A DNA stretch of 64,000 nucleotides from Luteococcus sp048595755 (lineage in GTDB: Bacteria > Actinomycetota > Actinomycetes > Propionibacteriales > Propionibacteriaceae), in assembly GCF_048595755.1 (NCBI RefSeq), contig NZ_CP184360.1, positions 1,922,001-1,986,000 of the forward strand. Reading direction: 5' to 3'. This document shows positions 25,752 through 33,859 of the stretch, piece by piece; positions within the stretch are counted from its first letter, which is position 1, and each line of letters starts with the position of its first letter. The position numbers were made by a program, and so were the translations under genes. The notes beneath the pieces were generated by a model. That model searched no databases. It saw only the letters and a list, made by a program, of their open reading frames with translations, and was not told where the DNA came from.

Positions 25752-27494
25752 GTGAGTGAGACCCAGCCGTCGTTCGACGAGTCTTCCGGCGATGCCGCGC
25801 ACCCGCGGCGCGGTGGCCGGTGGGCGCTGATCGGGCTCGGTTCGCTGGCGCTGCTGGCGGGCGGCACCTACGCCGCCGGTTACGCCATGGCGGGGGAGAA
25901 CCTGCCCCGCAACACCAGTGTGCAGGGCGTTCCCGTGGGCGGCATGCCCGCCGACGAGGCACAGCGAACCCTCAAGGCCGAGGTGGCCAAGCGTGCCGAG
26001 GCACCGATCACGTTGCGTGGCGAGGGCAAGCAGGCGGCCATCAAGCCGGCCGAGTCCGGGCTGGTGGTGGACTACCAGGCCACCATCGAGCAGGCGGGCG
26101 CGGGCAAGTCCTTGCGGCCGTCGCACATCTGGAATGTGCTGCGCGGTGGTGGGCCGATGAAGCTCAAGACCCAGGTGGACGAGGATGCGCTGAAGGATTC
26201 GGTGGCCGCCCACGCCAAGACCTTCGCCAAGGACCCGGCCGACGCCACCGTCTCGCTCAACCGGGAGAAGGTGAAGCTCACCGACGGTGTGGTGGGCACG
26301 GCCCTCGACGTCGATGCCGCCACCAAGCAGGTGCGCGAGGCGTGGCTGACCACCACCACGGTGGATGCCCCCATCACCCGCACCGAACCGGCCATCACCA
26401 CGCAGGAGGCGCAGGCCTTCGTCAAGGAGCAGATCACCCCGCGCGTGAGTGCGCCGCTGGTGCTCGACCTGGGCAAGGGCAAGGTGGAGCTCACCGGCCC
26501 CGGCATCGGTGAGCTGACCAAGATCGAGGCCAAGGACGGGGAGCTCACCGCCACGAGCAACCTGGACAAGCTCTACAAGGCCGCCGAGCGCAAGGCCGAA
26601 CCGCTGGGCTTCGACGCGCCGGAGGATGCCAAGTGGGAGCTGAAGGGCGGCAAGCCCTCCCTGGTGCCGGGCAAGCCCGGCCAGACCATCGACCGCAAGG
26701 CCTTCGACAAGCTGGTCACCGAGGCGTTGCCCAAGACCGGCGCCGATCGCACCATCAAGGTGCCGGTCACCACCAAGCAGCCGAAGGTGACCACCGAGCA
26801 GGCCAAGAAGGCCGCCGTCACCGAGGTGACCGGGCAGTTCACCACCGAGTACCCGCACGCCGACTACCGCAACACGAACCTGGGCGTGGTGGCGCGACGC
26901 ATCAACAACACCTACATCGCTCCCGGCGAGACCTTCAGCCTGAACGACACCATCGGCCCCCGCACCGCCGATGCCGGTTTCGTCGACGGCTGGGTGGTCT
27001 CGGGCGACCACCTGGTCAAGGAGAATGCCGGCGGCATCTCGCAGAGCGGTACCGCCGTCTTCAACGCCTTCTTCTTCTCCGGTCTGCAGCGCATCGAGCA
27101 CCAGCCCCACACCATGTACTTCGACCGCTACCCGGCCGGGCGCGAGGCGACGCTCTACTACGGGCACATCGACGTGAAGTTCAAGAACGACAGCCCCTAT
27201 GGCGCCATCGTGGAGGCCTCGGTCAACCCGTCCTCACCGGGCGGCAAGGGCTCGATGACGGTCAAGATCTGGTCCACCAAGGTCTACGACAAGGTGGAGT
27301 CCACCGAGCTGGCGAAGTCGAACTTCACCACCGGCCGCAAGCTGACGCGCTCGGGCCCCAAGTGCAATCCGCAGGCGGCGGCCCCCGGCTTCACCGTCAA
27401 CTACGCGCGCCTGTTCTACAAGGGCGGCAGCATCGTCAAGCGCGAGCCGTACCGCTGGACCTATGCGCCCACCGACGAGATCACCTGCACGTGA
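25752..27494 (+). CDS. VanW-family cell-envelope protein
   Basis: 580 residues. One N-terminal membrane anchor (RWALIGLGSLALLAGGTYAAGYAMAG, about 25-50) is followed by two repeats of a peptidoglycan-binding-4-type domain (about 60-330). A VanW domain (about 370-500) contains NLGVVARRINNTYIAPGETFSLNDTIGPRTADAGF, GGISQSGTAVFNAFFFSGLQ and PHTMYFDRYPAGREATLYYG. A possible further envelope segment lies at the end, with a Cys pair (SGPKCNPQ, EITCT). VanW proteins occur in many Gram-positives without a proven reaction. The extracytoplasmic placement is inferred from the anchor. GTG start with AAGGGGA upstream. Confidence 0.85.
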   Translation: MSETQPSFDESSGDAAHPRRGGRWALIGLGSLALLAGGTYAAGYAMAGENLPRNTSVQGVPVGGMPADEAQRTLKAEVAKRAEAPITLRGEGKQAAIKPAESGLVVDYQATIEQAGAGKSLRPSHIWNVLRGGGPMKLKTQVDEDALKDSVAAHAKTFAKDPADATVSLNREKVKLTDGVVGTALDVDAATKQVREAWLTTTTVDAPITRTEPAITTQEAQAFVKEQITPRVSAPLVLDLGKGKVELTGPGIGELTKIEAKDGELTATSNLDKLYKAAERKAEPLGFDAPEDAKWELKGGKPSLVPGKPGQTIDRKAFDKLVTEALPKTGADRTIKVPVTTKQPKVTTEQAKKAAVTEVTGQFTTEYPHADYRNTNLGVVARRINNTYIAPGETFSLNDTIGPRTADAGFVDGWVVSGDHLVKENAGGISQSGTAVFNAFFFSGLQRIEHQPHTMYFDRYPAGREATLYYGHIDVKFKNDSPYGAIVEASVNPSSPGGKGSMTVKIWSTKVYDKVESTELAKSNFTTGRKLTRSGPKCNPQAAAPGFTVNYARLFYKGGSIVKREPYRWTYAPTDEITCT

Positions 27495-27525
27495 GCAGGT
27501 GCTGGGACCGCTGGCGACACGTTGT

Positions 27526-27531
27526 AGAGTG
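27526..27531 (+). promoter_or_regulatory. Candidate -10 element of fdxA-dapC
   Basis: TAGAGT about 63 nt upstream of the fdxA GTG, in the 99-bp gap after the VanW gene. The -35 region is weak. Confidence 0.35.
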
Positions 27532-27593
27532 ACGCTGTCGGGCGATGCAACCAGCCGTTTCGACCCCCGGAACCTCAGTATTAGGAGACCCCA

Positions 27594-27914
27594 GTGACCT
27601 ACGTCATTGCGCAGCCCTGTGTGGACCTCAAGGACCGTGCCTGCGTCGAGGAATGCCCCGTCGACTGCATCTACGAGGGCAACCGCATGCTCTACATCCA
27701 CCCCGAGGAATGCGTGGACTGTGGTGCCTGCGAGCCGGTCTGCCCGGTCGAGGCCATCTTCTACGAGGATGACGTCCCCGAGGAGTTCAAGCAGTACTAC
27801 GACGTCAACGTCGACTTCTTCGACGGCATCGGCTCGCCCGGTGGCGCCTCGAAGCTCGGCACCATCGACAAGGACCACCCGGTGGTTTCCGCCCTGCCTC
27901 CCCAGGGCGAATGA
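27594..27914 (+). CDS. fdxA: Seven-iron ferredoxin
   Basis: 106 residues. Cysteine patterns PCVDLKDRACVEECPVDC and ECVDCGACEPVCPVEA fit one [3Fe-4S] and one [4Fe-4S] cluster, as in mycobacterial and Streptomyces FdxA. The acidic tail (YDVNVDFFDGIGSPGGASKLG) is the family's C-terminal extension. It is a small cytoplasmic electron carrier. GTG start after AGGAGA. The stop overlaps the dapC start by 4 nt; fdxA-dapC coupling is widespread in actinobacteria. Confidence 0.95.
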   Translation: MTYVIAQPCVDLKDRACVEECPVDCIYEGNRMLYIHPEECVDCGACEPVCPVEAIFYEDDVPEEFKQYYDVNVDFFDGIGSPGGASKLGTIDKDHPVVSALPPQGE

Positions 27915-29053
27915 ACACCCCCTCTGCCTCGAAGTCGGGCAGGCGTGCGCCGCTGGCGTCTCGCCTGCCCGATTTTCCGTGGGACTCCCTTGCCGGGGCC
28001 AAGCAGCGGGCCCAGGCGCACCCCGACGGGATCGTCGACCTGAGCGTCGGAACCCCCGTCGACCCGACCCCGACGCTTGCGCGCGAGGCCCTGGCCGGGG
28101 CCGCCGACTGGCCTGGCTACCCGACGGTGTGGGGCACCGCAGAGCTGCGCTCCAGCATCCGCGACTACCTGCAGGGGCGGTGGCGCAGCGTCGCACTCGC
28201 CGACGAGAACGTGCTCCCGGTGATCGGCACCAAGGAGGCCGTCGCCTGGCTGCCCACCATGCTCGACCTGGGCGCGCAGGACACCGTCGTGATCCCCAGC
28301 ACCGCCTATCCCACCTATGAGGTGGGGGCCGCGATGGTCGGTGCGACGATCATCGCCAGCGACGATCCGGCCCAGCTCGCCCGCGAGGGCATCACGCCCG
28401 CCCTGGTGTGGATCAACTCGCCCGCCAACCCGCACGGCAAGGTGCTCGACGTCGACGAGCTGCGCGCCTGGGTGAGCTTCTGTCGCGCCACTGGTGCGGT
28501 GCTGGCCTCCGACGAGTGCTACGGCGAGTTCTGCTGGGAGGCCGAGGCGCTCAGCATCCTCGACCCGGCGGTCAATGACGGCGACATCGGCAACCTGTTG
28601 GTGCTGCACTCGCTGAGCAAGCGATCCAACCTGGCCGGCTACCGCGCTGGCTTCATCGCGGGCTGCTCGCGGCTGGTGATGGAGCTGCTGGAGGTGCGCA
28701 AGAACTTCGGCATGATGCTGCCCGGCCCGGTGCAGCAGGCGATGGCCGCCACCCTGGCCGACCACGGCCACGTCGAGGAACAGCGCCAGCGCTACCTGGC
28801 CCGTCGTGCCCAGCTGCGCCCCGCGCTGGAGGCGGCCGGTTTCACCATCGACCACTCCGAGGCCTCGCTCTACCTGTGGGCCACGCGTGGCGAGGACTGC
28901 CGCGCCACCGTCGACTGGTTGGCCGAGCGCGGCATCCTGGTGGCCCCCGGCGACTTCTACGGCACGGTGAGCACGCAGCACGTGCGCATCGCGCTGACCG
29001 CCACCGACGAACGCATCGCCGCGGCGGCCAGGCGGCTCACGCCCGGAGCGTGA
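27911..29053 (+). CDS. dapC: N-succinyldiaminopimelate aminotransferase
   Basis: 380 residues, class I PLP enzyme of the actinobacterial DapC group: LPDFPWDSLAGAKQRAQAHPDGIVDLSVGTPVDPTP, WINSPANPHGKVL, ASDECYGEFCW and the lysine in LHSLSKRSNLAGYRAGF. It transfers the amino group to N-succinyl-2-amino-6-ketopimelate in lysine and diaminopimelate synthesis. Linked to fdxA upstream and only about 0.8 kb from dapD, the preceding step. Its last 17 nt overlap the 3' end of the convergent gene at 29037. Confidence 0.92.
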   Translation: MNTPSASKSGRRAPLASRLPDFPWDSLAGAKQRAQAHPDGIVDLSVGTPVDPTPTLAREALAGAADWPGYPTVWGTAELRSSIRDYLQGRWRSVALADENVLPVIGTKEAVAWLPTMLDLGAQDTVVIPSTAYPTYEVGAAMVGATIIASDDPAQLAREGITPALVWINSPANPHGKVLDVDELRAWVSFCRATGAVLASDECYGEFCWEAEALSILDPAVNDGDIGNLLVLHSLSKRSNLAGYRAGFIAGCSRLVMELLEVRKNFGMMLPGPVQQAMAATLADHGHVEEQRQRYLARRAQLRPALEAAGFTIDHSEASLYLWATRGEDCRATVDWLAERGILVAPGDFYGTVSTQHVRIALTATDERIAAAARRLTPGA

Positions 29054-29885
29054 GGACGGCCTCGGTGGCTCCTGCGGGGGCCTGCGAGGCCTCCTGCCAG
29101 CTGGCGACGCGGTTGCCGCTCACCTGCAGCTCCCGCCCATCCAGGCTGACGCCGGTCACCCCGGTGCTGCCGGTGGTCATCAGCACCAGGTGCGTGGCCG
29201 ACCACAGCTGGGTCTGGTTCCCGCCGGTCAGCGTCAGCCGGGCCTGGCCCTGCTCCAGGGCGACGGCATCGCCGAAGCCACGCTCCACGATGGTGCGGGC
29301 CAGCGCGGTGTTGGGCGTGGCCTCGCCACGATCGACGCAGCTGATGGCCGCGGGGGAGTGCCCGGTCAACGCACTGCCCCAGGCCTTCGCCTTCTCGACG
29401 TGCTTGCGGTAGCCCTCCGGCACGCCCGAGCGCTGCACCTGCTGCGCCACGTCGTTGATGTCGCCGCTCTCCCAGCCGTCCACCTTCACCAGGTGGTCGT
29501 AGAACTTGCCGGCGGAATACCACGGGTCCATGATCTGCTCCACGGTGCCCCAGCCCTGGCTGGGCCGCTGCTGGAAGAGCCCCACCGAGTCACGGTCCCC
29601 GTGGTCGATGTTGCGCAGCTTCGACTCCTGCATGGCGGTGGCCAGCGCAATCGATGAGGCCCGGGCGGGCAGTCCGCGTCGCTGCGCCTCGGCGACGATG
29701 ATCGCCGCATTCTGCGACTCCTCCAGGCCCAGCGAGTCACTCACCTCACCCACCCGCACGACGCACTGCTCCGCGGACGGCACCACCCTGGGCGCGCCGC
29801 CCCACCTGGACAGCAGCGCCCCCACGCCCAGGATGATCGCCAGCAGCAGTACCAGCAGGACCAACAGCGGAGTCAGTTTGCGCAA
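29037..29885 (-). CDS. Membrane-anchored lytic-transglycosylase-like protein
   Basis: 282 residues. An N-terminal membrane segment (LTPLLVLLVLLLAIILGVGALL, about 4-25) is followed by an extracytoplasmic domain with MQESKLRNIDHGDRDSVGLFQQRPSQGWG (about 108-136). In lysozyme-like families this block carries the catalytic Glu (QESK) and substrate-binding loop. It could cut or sense peptidoglycan; activity is inferred. The start is TTG with GAGG 5 nt upstream, immediately after the dapD stop. It overlaps dapC tail-to-tail. Confidence 0.72.
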   Translation of the reverse strand: MRKLTPLLVLLVLLLAIILGVGALLSRWGGAPRVVPSAEQCVVRVGEVSDSLGLEESQNAAIIVAEAQRRGLPARASSIALATAMQESKLRNIDHGDRDSVGLFQQRPSQGWGTVEQIMDPWYSAGKFYDHLVKVDGWESGDINDVAQQVQRSGVPEGYRKHVEKAKAWGSALTGHSPAAISCVDRGEATPNTALARTIVERGFGDAVALEQGQARLTLTGGNQTQLWSATHLVLMTTGSTGVTGVSLDGRELQVSGNRVASWQEASQAPAGATEAVLTLRA

Positions 29886-29892
29886 GTCAACC

Positions 29893-30834
29893 TCAGTTCT
29901 GGTGCAGGGCCGTGTTCAGGGCGACGCGCTGGCCGTTGCGGTGCCTGGCCACCACGGCGCCCGACTGTGAATCGCGCAGGAAGAGCAGGTCACTGAAGCC
30001 ACTCAACTCCACGGCCTTGACCACGGAGCCGTCCGGCAGACGCACCTTGGTGCCGGCGGTCACGTAGAGGCCGGCCTCCACCACGCAGTTGTCACCCAGC
30101 GAGATGCCCACACCGCTCTCGGCGCCCAGCAGGCAGGCCTTGCCGATGCGCACCACCTCTCGGCCGCCGCCAGACATGGTGCCCATGATGGAGGCGCCGC
30201 CACCCACGTCGGTGCCGTCGTCGACGACCACCCCGGCCGAGATGCGGCCCTCCACCATGGAATGGCCCAGGGTGCCGGCATTGAAGTTCACGAAGCCCTC
30301 GTGCATCACGGTGGTGCCCTCGGCCAGGTGGGCCCCCAGCCGCACTCGGTCGGCGTCGCCGATGCGCACGCCGGAGGGGACCACGTAGTCCACCATCCGC
30401 GGGAATCGGTCCACCGAGAGGACGTTCACCACGCCGCGGGTATTGCGCAGCTGCAGCCGCACCCGCTCGAAGCCCTGCGGGGAGCAGGGCCCCGCCGAGG
30501 TCCACACCACATTGGGCAGCACCTGCACCAGCCCCTCCAGGTTGAGGCCGTGCGGCTGCACCAGGCGGCTGCTGAGCAGGTGCAGGCGCAGGTAGGCGTC
30601 GCTCACCTCGACGGGTGGGGCGGCCAGGTCGATCACCGTCTGCACCAGCTCGGTGCGCACCCGACGGTCGTCGTCCTCGGTCTGCGCGGAGACCATCGCG
30701 GCGGGCGCCTTGGCGTCCTCGGCGGGGCGCCCCAGCGCCGGGGTGGGGAACCAGGTGTCGAGTACCTGGCCCGATTCGTGGACGGTGGCCAGGCCCCATC
30801 CCCACGCCCAGACGGGGCCATTGGCTGAAGTCAT
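29893..30834 (-). CDS. dapD: Tetrahydrodipicolinate N-succinyltransferase
   Basis: 313 residues, the long actinobacterial DapD form. An N-terminal domain (1-140) precedes a left-handed beta-helix of hexapeptide repeats: GVRIGDADRVRLGAHLAEGTTVMHEGFVNFNAGTLGHSMVEGRISAGVVVDDGTDVGGGASIMGTMSGGG, then CLLGAESGVGISLGDNCVVEAGLYVTAGT. It succinylates tetrahydrodipicolinate with succinyl-CoA. A TAGTCT box (30841-30846) 6 nt before the ATG includes the stop codon of dhaM, so dapD is probably transcribed as a leaderless message even though it follows dhaM. Confidence 0.93.
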   Translation of the reverse strand: MTSANGPVWAWGWGLATVHESGQVLDTWFPTPALGRPAEDAKAPAAMVSAQTEDDDRRVRTELVQTVIDLAAPPVEVSDAYLRLHLLSSRLVQPHGLNLEGLVQVLPNVVWTSAGPCSPQGFERVRLQLRNTRGVVNVLSVDRFPRMVDYVVPSGVRIGDADRVRLGAHLAEGTTVMHEGFVNFNAGTLGHSMVEGRISAGVVVDDGTDVGGGASIMGTMSGGGREVVRIGKACLLGAESGVGISLGDNCVVEAGLYVTAGTKVRLPDGSVVKAVELSGFSDLLFLRDSQSGAVVARHRNGQRVALNTALHQN

Positions 30835-30840
30835 GCAGAA

Positions 30841-30846
30841 AGACTA
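30841..30846 (-). promoter_or_regulatory. Leaderless -10 element of dapD overlapping the dhaM stop
   Basis: TAGTCT on the minus strand, 6 nt from the dapD ATG. Its first three bases are the TAG that ends dhaM. Confidence 0.5.
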
Positions 30847-32205
30847 GCCCGCGGCCACCAGGTGAACCGTCAGACCGCGGTCGTTGGCCACCACCAGTCC
30901 GTGGCCATTGCTGCCGCTGGTGCGGGTCAGCACCCCCGGCACCGCCAAGGGGTCGAGCTGGCTCGCGGTGATGGCGTCCAGCTCGTCCACCAGCACCAGG
31001 TGCCCGGCCGGAACACCGGTCATCGACAGGTCCTCGGTCTCCATCAGGGAGGCCAGCAGGGTGCGCTGCAGGGCGCGCAGGTCGGTGCCACGTTCACGCA
31101 GATAGGGATTGGACATCGTCTCGAAGACCGCGATGGCGTCCTGCATGGTGCCCTGCACCGCCGCCACGGCGCTGCGTCCCTCGGCGATACGGTCACGGAA
31201 GCCCTGGGCCAGCATCGGGTCGTGCAGGATGGAACGGATGGCGCGCAGCACGGCTCCGGTGACGCTCTGGTCGGGCATCTTGGCAGCCAGGCCCTCCAGG
31301 AAGCCGTCGGTATTGGCCAGCGCGGTCTCGAGCCGGGCGAGTTCCTCCTCGCGGGTGCCGGGTCGGTAGTCGTCCACCGGCACCGTCAGCTGCAGCTCGT
31401 GGATCGGCAGCTCGCCCAGCGTCGAGGCGACCCGGTCCGGCTGGTGCTCGGCTTGTCCGTCGCCAAAGTTCTTCGCGGCCAGTTCCGCCAGTGCCCGGTG
31501 GGCCAGGTGGGCCTGGCGGCCGGTGATGGTGGCCACCAGCTCGTCGCCCTGGCGCACGCCCAGGCTCTGCACCGCCATGATGCTGCGGCCATCGACCGCC
31601 TCGTCGGGGGCACGGTCGCCGCGTCGCAGCATCACCACCGCGTCCAGACCGGCGATCACCGAGACGATCGACGCGCACGGCCGGGCGTGCAGGCCATGCT
31701 GGTTGTGCACCGGCATGCGCAGTTCAAGCTCGTTGCCGGGCTCCACCGGACGAGCCGCCGCGGTGGCGCGCACCACCTGGCCGGTGACGGGCTGGCTGCG
31801 GCCCAACTGTTCCCGCTTCGGGGCCAGCGACTGGTCGGCCTCTCCGTCGACGGTCTCCAGATCGGCCCGGCCCGAGGCGCTCACTGCGGCAGCCACCAGC
31901 CCCTCGACCAGGGGAGCGGAGCTGATCTTGACCCGGGAGGCCACCTCGGGGTCGACGAAGTCCAGTGCCATCTCGGCCGACAGCACGGCGCTGCCCAGAT
32001 CCACCAGCACCAGGGTGCCATCGGGGCCGTCGAGCTCCTCGATGGCGGCGGCGATGGCGGTGGCGTCGGTACCGGTGGTCTCCTCGTCCAGGCCCGCGGC
32101 GATCACCATGCGGGGCCGTAGTTCGTCGGGCACCATCTCCTCGGCGAGGGCCACGGCCGCGCGGGCCAGTGCCCGGCTGTGCGAGACGACGACGATCGAG
32201 ATCAC
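30844..32205 (-). CDS. dhaM: PTS-dependent dihydroxyacetone kinase phosphotransferase subunit
   Basis: 453 residues in three domains. An EIIA-mannose-like domain (1-125; active His in VVSHSRALA) delivers phosphate to DhaL. An HPr domain (about 160-245) has the motif NQHGLHARPCASIV. A truncated EI-like domain (about 270-453) ends in a swivelling segment with SGSNGHGLVVA. In EI the last motif reads GGRTSHSAIMA; the His aligns but the surrounding residues differ. DhaM relays PEP-derived phosphate to the kinase, replacing ATP. Order dhaK-dhaL-dhaM on one strand with gaps of 1 and 25 nt. Confidence 0.93.
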   Translation of the reverse strand: MISIVVVSHSRALARAAVALAEEMVPDELRPRMVIAAGLDEETTGTDATAIAAAIEELDGPDGTLVLVDLGSAVLSAEMALDFVDPEVASRVKISSAPLVEGLVAAAVSASGRADLETVDGEADQSLAPKREQLGRSQPVTGQVVRATAAARPVEPGNELELRMPVHNQHGLHARPCASIVSVIAGLDAVVMLRRGDRAPDEAVDGRSIMAVQSLGVRQGDELVATITGRQAHLAHRALAELAAKNFGDGQAEHQPDRVASTLGELPIHELQLTVPVDDYRPGTREEELARLETALANTDGFLEGLAAKMPDQSVTGAVLRAIRSILHDPMLAQGFRDRIAEGRSAVAAVQGTMQDAIAVFETMSNPYLRERGTDLRALQRTLLASLMETEDLSMTGVPAGHLVLVDELDAITASQLDPLAVPGVLTRTSGSNGHGLVVANDRGLTVHLVAAG

Positions 32206-32230
32206 TCAGAACTCCCGGATGCGAGGCTGC

Positions 32231-32836
32231 TCAGGCCAGGGTGGACAGGGCGGATTCCACGAGCAGGGTGATGCTGGTGGCTCCCGGGTCCTGGTGTCCG
32301 GCGCTGCGTTCGCCCAGGTAGGAGGCGCGTCCCTTGCGGGCCACGAGCGGCACCGTGGCGTCGCGTCCCCGTCGGGCGGCCTCGACGCCGGCCTGCAGGC
32401 ACTCCTGCACGGTGGTCTGGGTGGCCTCCATCGCCTCGACGGCGGGGATCAGCGCATCCAGCATCGTCTTGTCACCCAGCCCGGCCTTGCCGCGGGCCAC
32501 CACCCCGTCCAGTGCGGCGCGCCAGGCGCGCACCAGGGCGGCCACGTCGTCGCCCTGCCCCAAGGAGGCGGCGAAGCGCAGCAGGAAAGTGCCGTAGAGC
32601 GGGCCGGAGGCGCCACCGACGGTGCTCACCAGGGTCATGCCGGCCTTCTTGAGGTAGTCGACGGCATCCGGGAAGGCGTCGGCGTCGATCTCGCGCACCG
32701 CCTGCATCCCGCGGTCCATGTTGGCCCCGTGGTCGGCGTCGCCGATCTGGCGGTCGAGCTCGGTGAGCTCCGCCGCATGGGTCGAGATCTTGTCCGCGTA
32801 GTCGGTCATCCAGGCAATGGCTCTGGTCTTGTCCAC
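32231..32836 (-). CDS. dhaL: Dihydroxyacetone kinase ADP-binding subunit
   Basis: 201 residues. The nucleotide-site motif LTELDRQIGDADHGANMDRGMQAV supplies the Asp ligands for Mg-ADP, and STVGGASGPLYGTFLLRFA and GRASYLGERSAGHQDPGATSI are typical DhaL blocks. ADP stays bound and is rephosphorylated by DhaM. The start lies 1 nt after the dhaK stop, indicating coupled translation. Confidence 0.94.
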   Translation of the reverse strand: MDKTRAIAWMTDYADKISTHAAELTELDRQIGDADHGANMDRGMQAVREIDADAFPDAVDYLKKAGMTLVSTVGGASGPLYGTFLLRFAASLGQGDDVAALVRAWRAALDGVVARGKAGLGDKTMLDALIPAVEAMEATQTTVQECLQAGVEAARRGRDATVPLVARKGRASYLGERSAGHQDPGATSITLLVESALSTLA

Positions 32837-32837
32837 G

Positions 32838-33836
32838 TCAGCAACCCCATCTCAGTCCGGGTGTGTTCACCGGCGCGTCCCACAAAGTGAGCAGGTCGTC
32901 GTCGGCAGCCAGCAGGGTGACGGAGCAGCCCGCCATGTCGAGCGAGGTGACGTGGTTGCCCACCAGATTGCGGGCCACCTCGACGCCGCGCGCCTCCAGG
33001 ATGCGCAGGACCTCGCCGTACATCACGTACAGCTCCATCAGTGGGGTTGCGCCCATGCCGTTGAGCAGGCAGATCGTCGGTGCCCCGGTGAAGTCATGGT
33101 CAGCCAACAGCGGGTCGACGAGCAGCTCCGCGGCATCGCGCGCTCCCACCATGGGAAGCCTCTCACGACCGGGCTCGCCATGGATGCCGATTCCAAGTTC
33201 AAGTTCGTCCGGGCCCAGGTCGAAGGTGGGGCGTCCCGCGGCCGGCACCGTGCAACTGGTCAGGGCCAGCCCCATCGACCGCCCCCGGTCATTGATGCTG
33301 CGCCCCAGCTGGGCCAGTTCACCCAGGTCGCGGCCCTGCTCTGCCGCCGCACCGACGAGCTTCTCCAGCACCATGGTCAGACCCACGCCGCGCCGCCCGG
33401 CGGTGTAGAGGGAGTCGACGACGGCCACGTCGTCGTCCAGCAGGACCTGATCCACCCGGATGCCCTCGGCCGCGGCGATCTCCTGGGCCATCTCGAAGTT
33501 CAGCACGTCACCGGTGTAGTTCTTGACGATGTGCAGCACTCCCCGGCCCGCGTCGACGGCGCGAGTGGCGGCCAGCACCTGGTCTGGGGTGGGGGAGGTG
33601 AAGACCTCGCCGGCGCAGGCGGCATCCAGCATGCCGTGACCCACATAACCGACGTGCAGCGGTTCGTGGCCGGTGCCGCCACCCGAGACCAGCCCCACCT
33701 TGGGCTGGGAGGCGGGGGTGCGGCGCAGCACCACTCGATTGACGTGGTCCACGCGCAGGTGGTCGGGGTGGGCCACCTCCATGCCGCGAAGCGCGTCGGC
33801 GACGGCGGTGTCTGCCGAGTTCAGGAGCTTCTTCAT
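32838..33836 (-). CDS. dhaK: Dihydroxyacetone kinase substrate-binding subunit
   Basis: 332 residues from the ATG at 33836. SGGGTGHEPLHVGYVGHGMLDAACAG (substrate pocket), IVKNYTGDVLNFEMA and GIGIHGEPGRE, whose His forms the covalent hemiaminal with dihydroxyacetone. The DhaK/DhaL pair makes dihydroxyacetone phosphate. The upstream open frame is a shadow of the neighbouring gene. The start is 23 nt after the stop of the GDPD fusion gene, so all four genes probably form one transcript. Confidence 0.94.
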   Translation of the reverse strand: MKKLLNSADTAVADALRGMEVAHPDHLRVDHVNRVVLRRTPASQPKVGLVSGGGTGHEPLHVGYVGHGMLDAACAGEVFTSPTPDQVLAATRAVDAGRGVLHIVKNYTGDVLNFEMAQEIAAAEGIRVDQVLLDDDVAVVDSLYTAGRRGVGLTMVLEKLVGAAAEQGRDLGELAQLGRSINDRGRSMGLALTSCTVPAAGRPTFDLGPDELELGIGIHGEPGRERLPMVGARDAAELLVDPLLADHDFTGAPTICLLNGMGATPLMELYVMYGEVLRILEARGVEVARNLVGNHVTSLDMAGCSVTLLAADDDLLTLWDAPVNTPGLRWGC

Positions 33837-33859
33837 GGCTCCATCAAAGCATCTGCCAG

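Noticed and set aside
27483..27502. 7-bp hairpin over the VanW stop codon as a terminator
   Set aside because: No T-run follows and the stem is short; termination is not supported.
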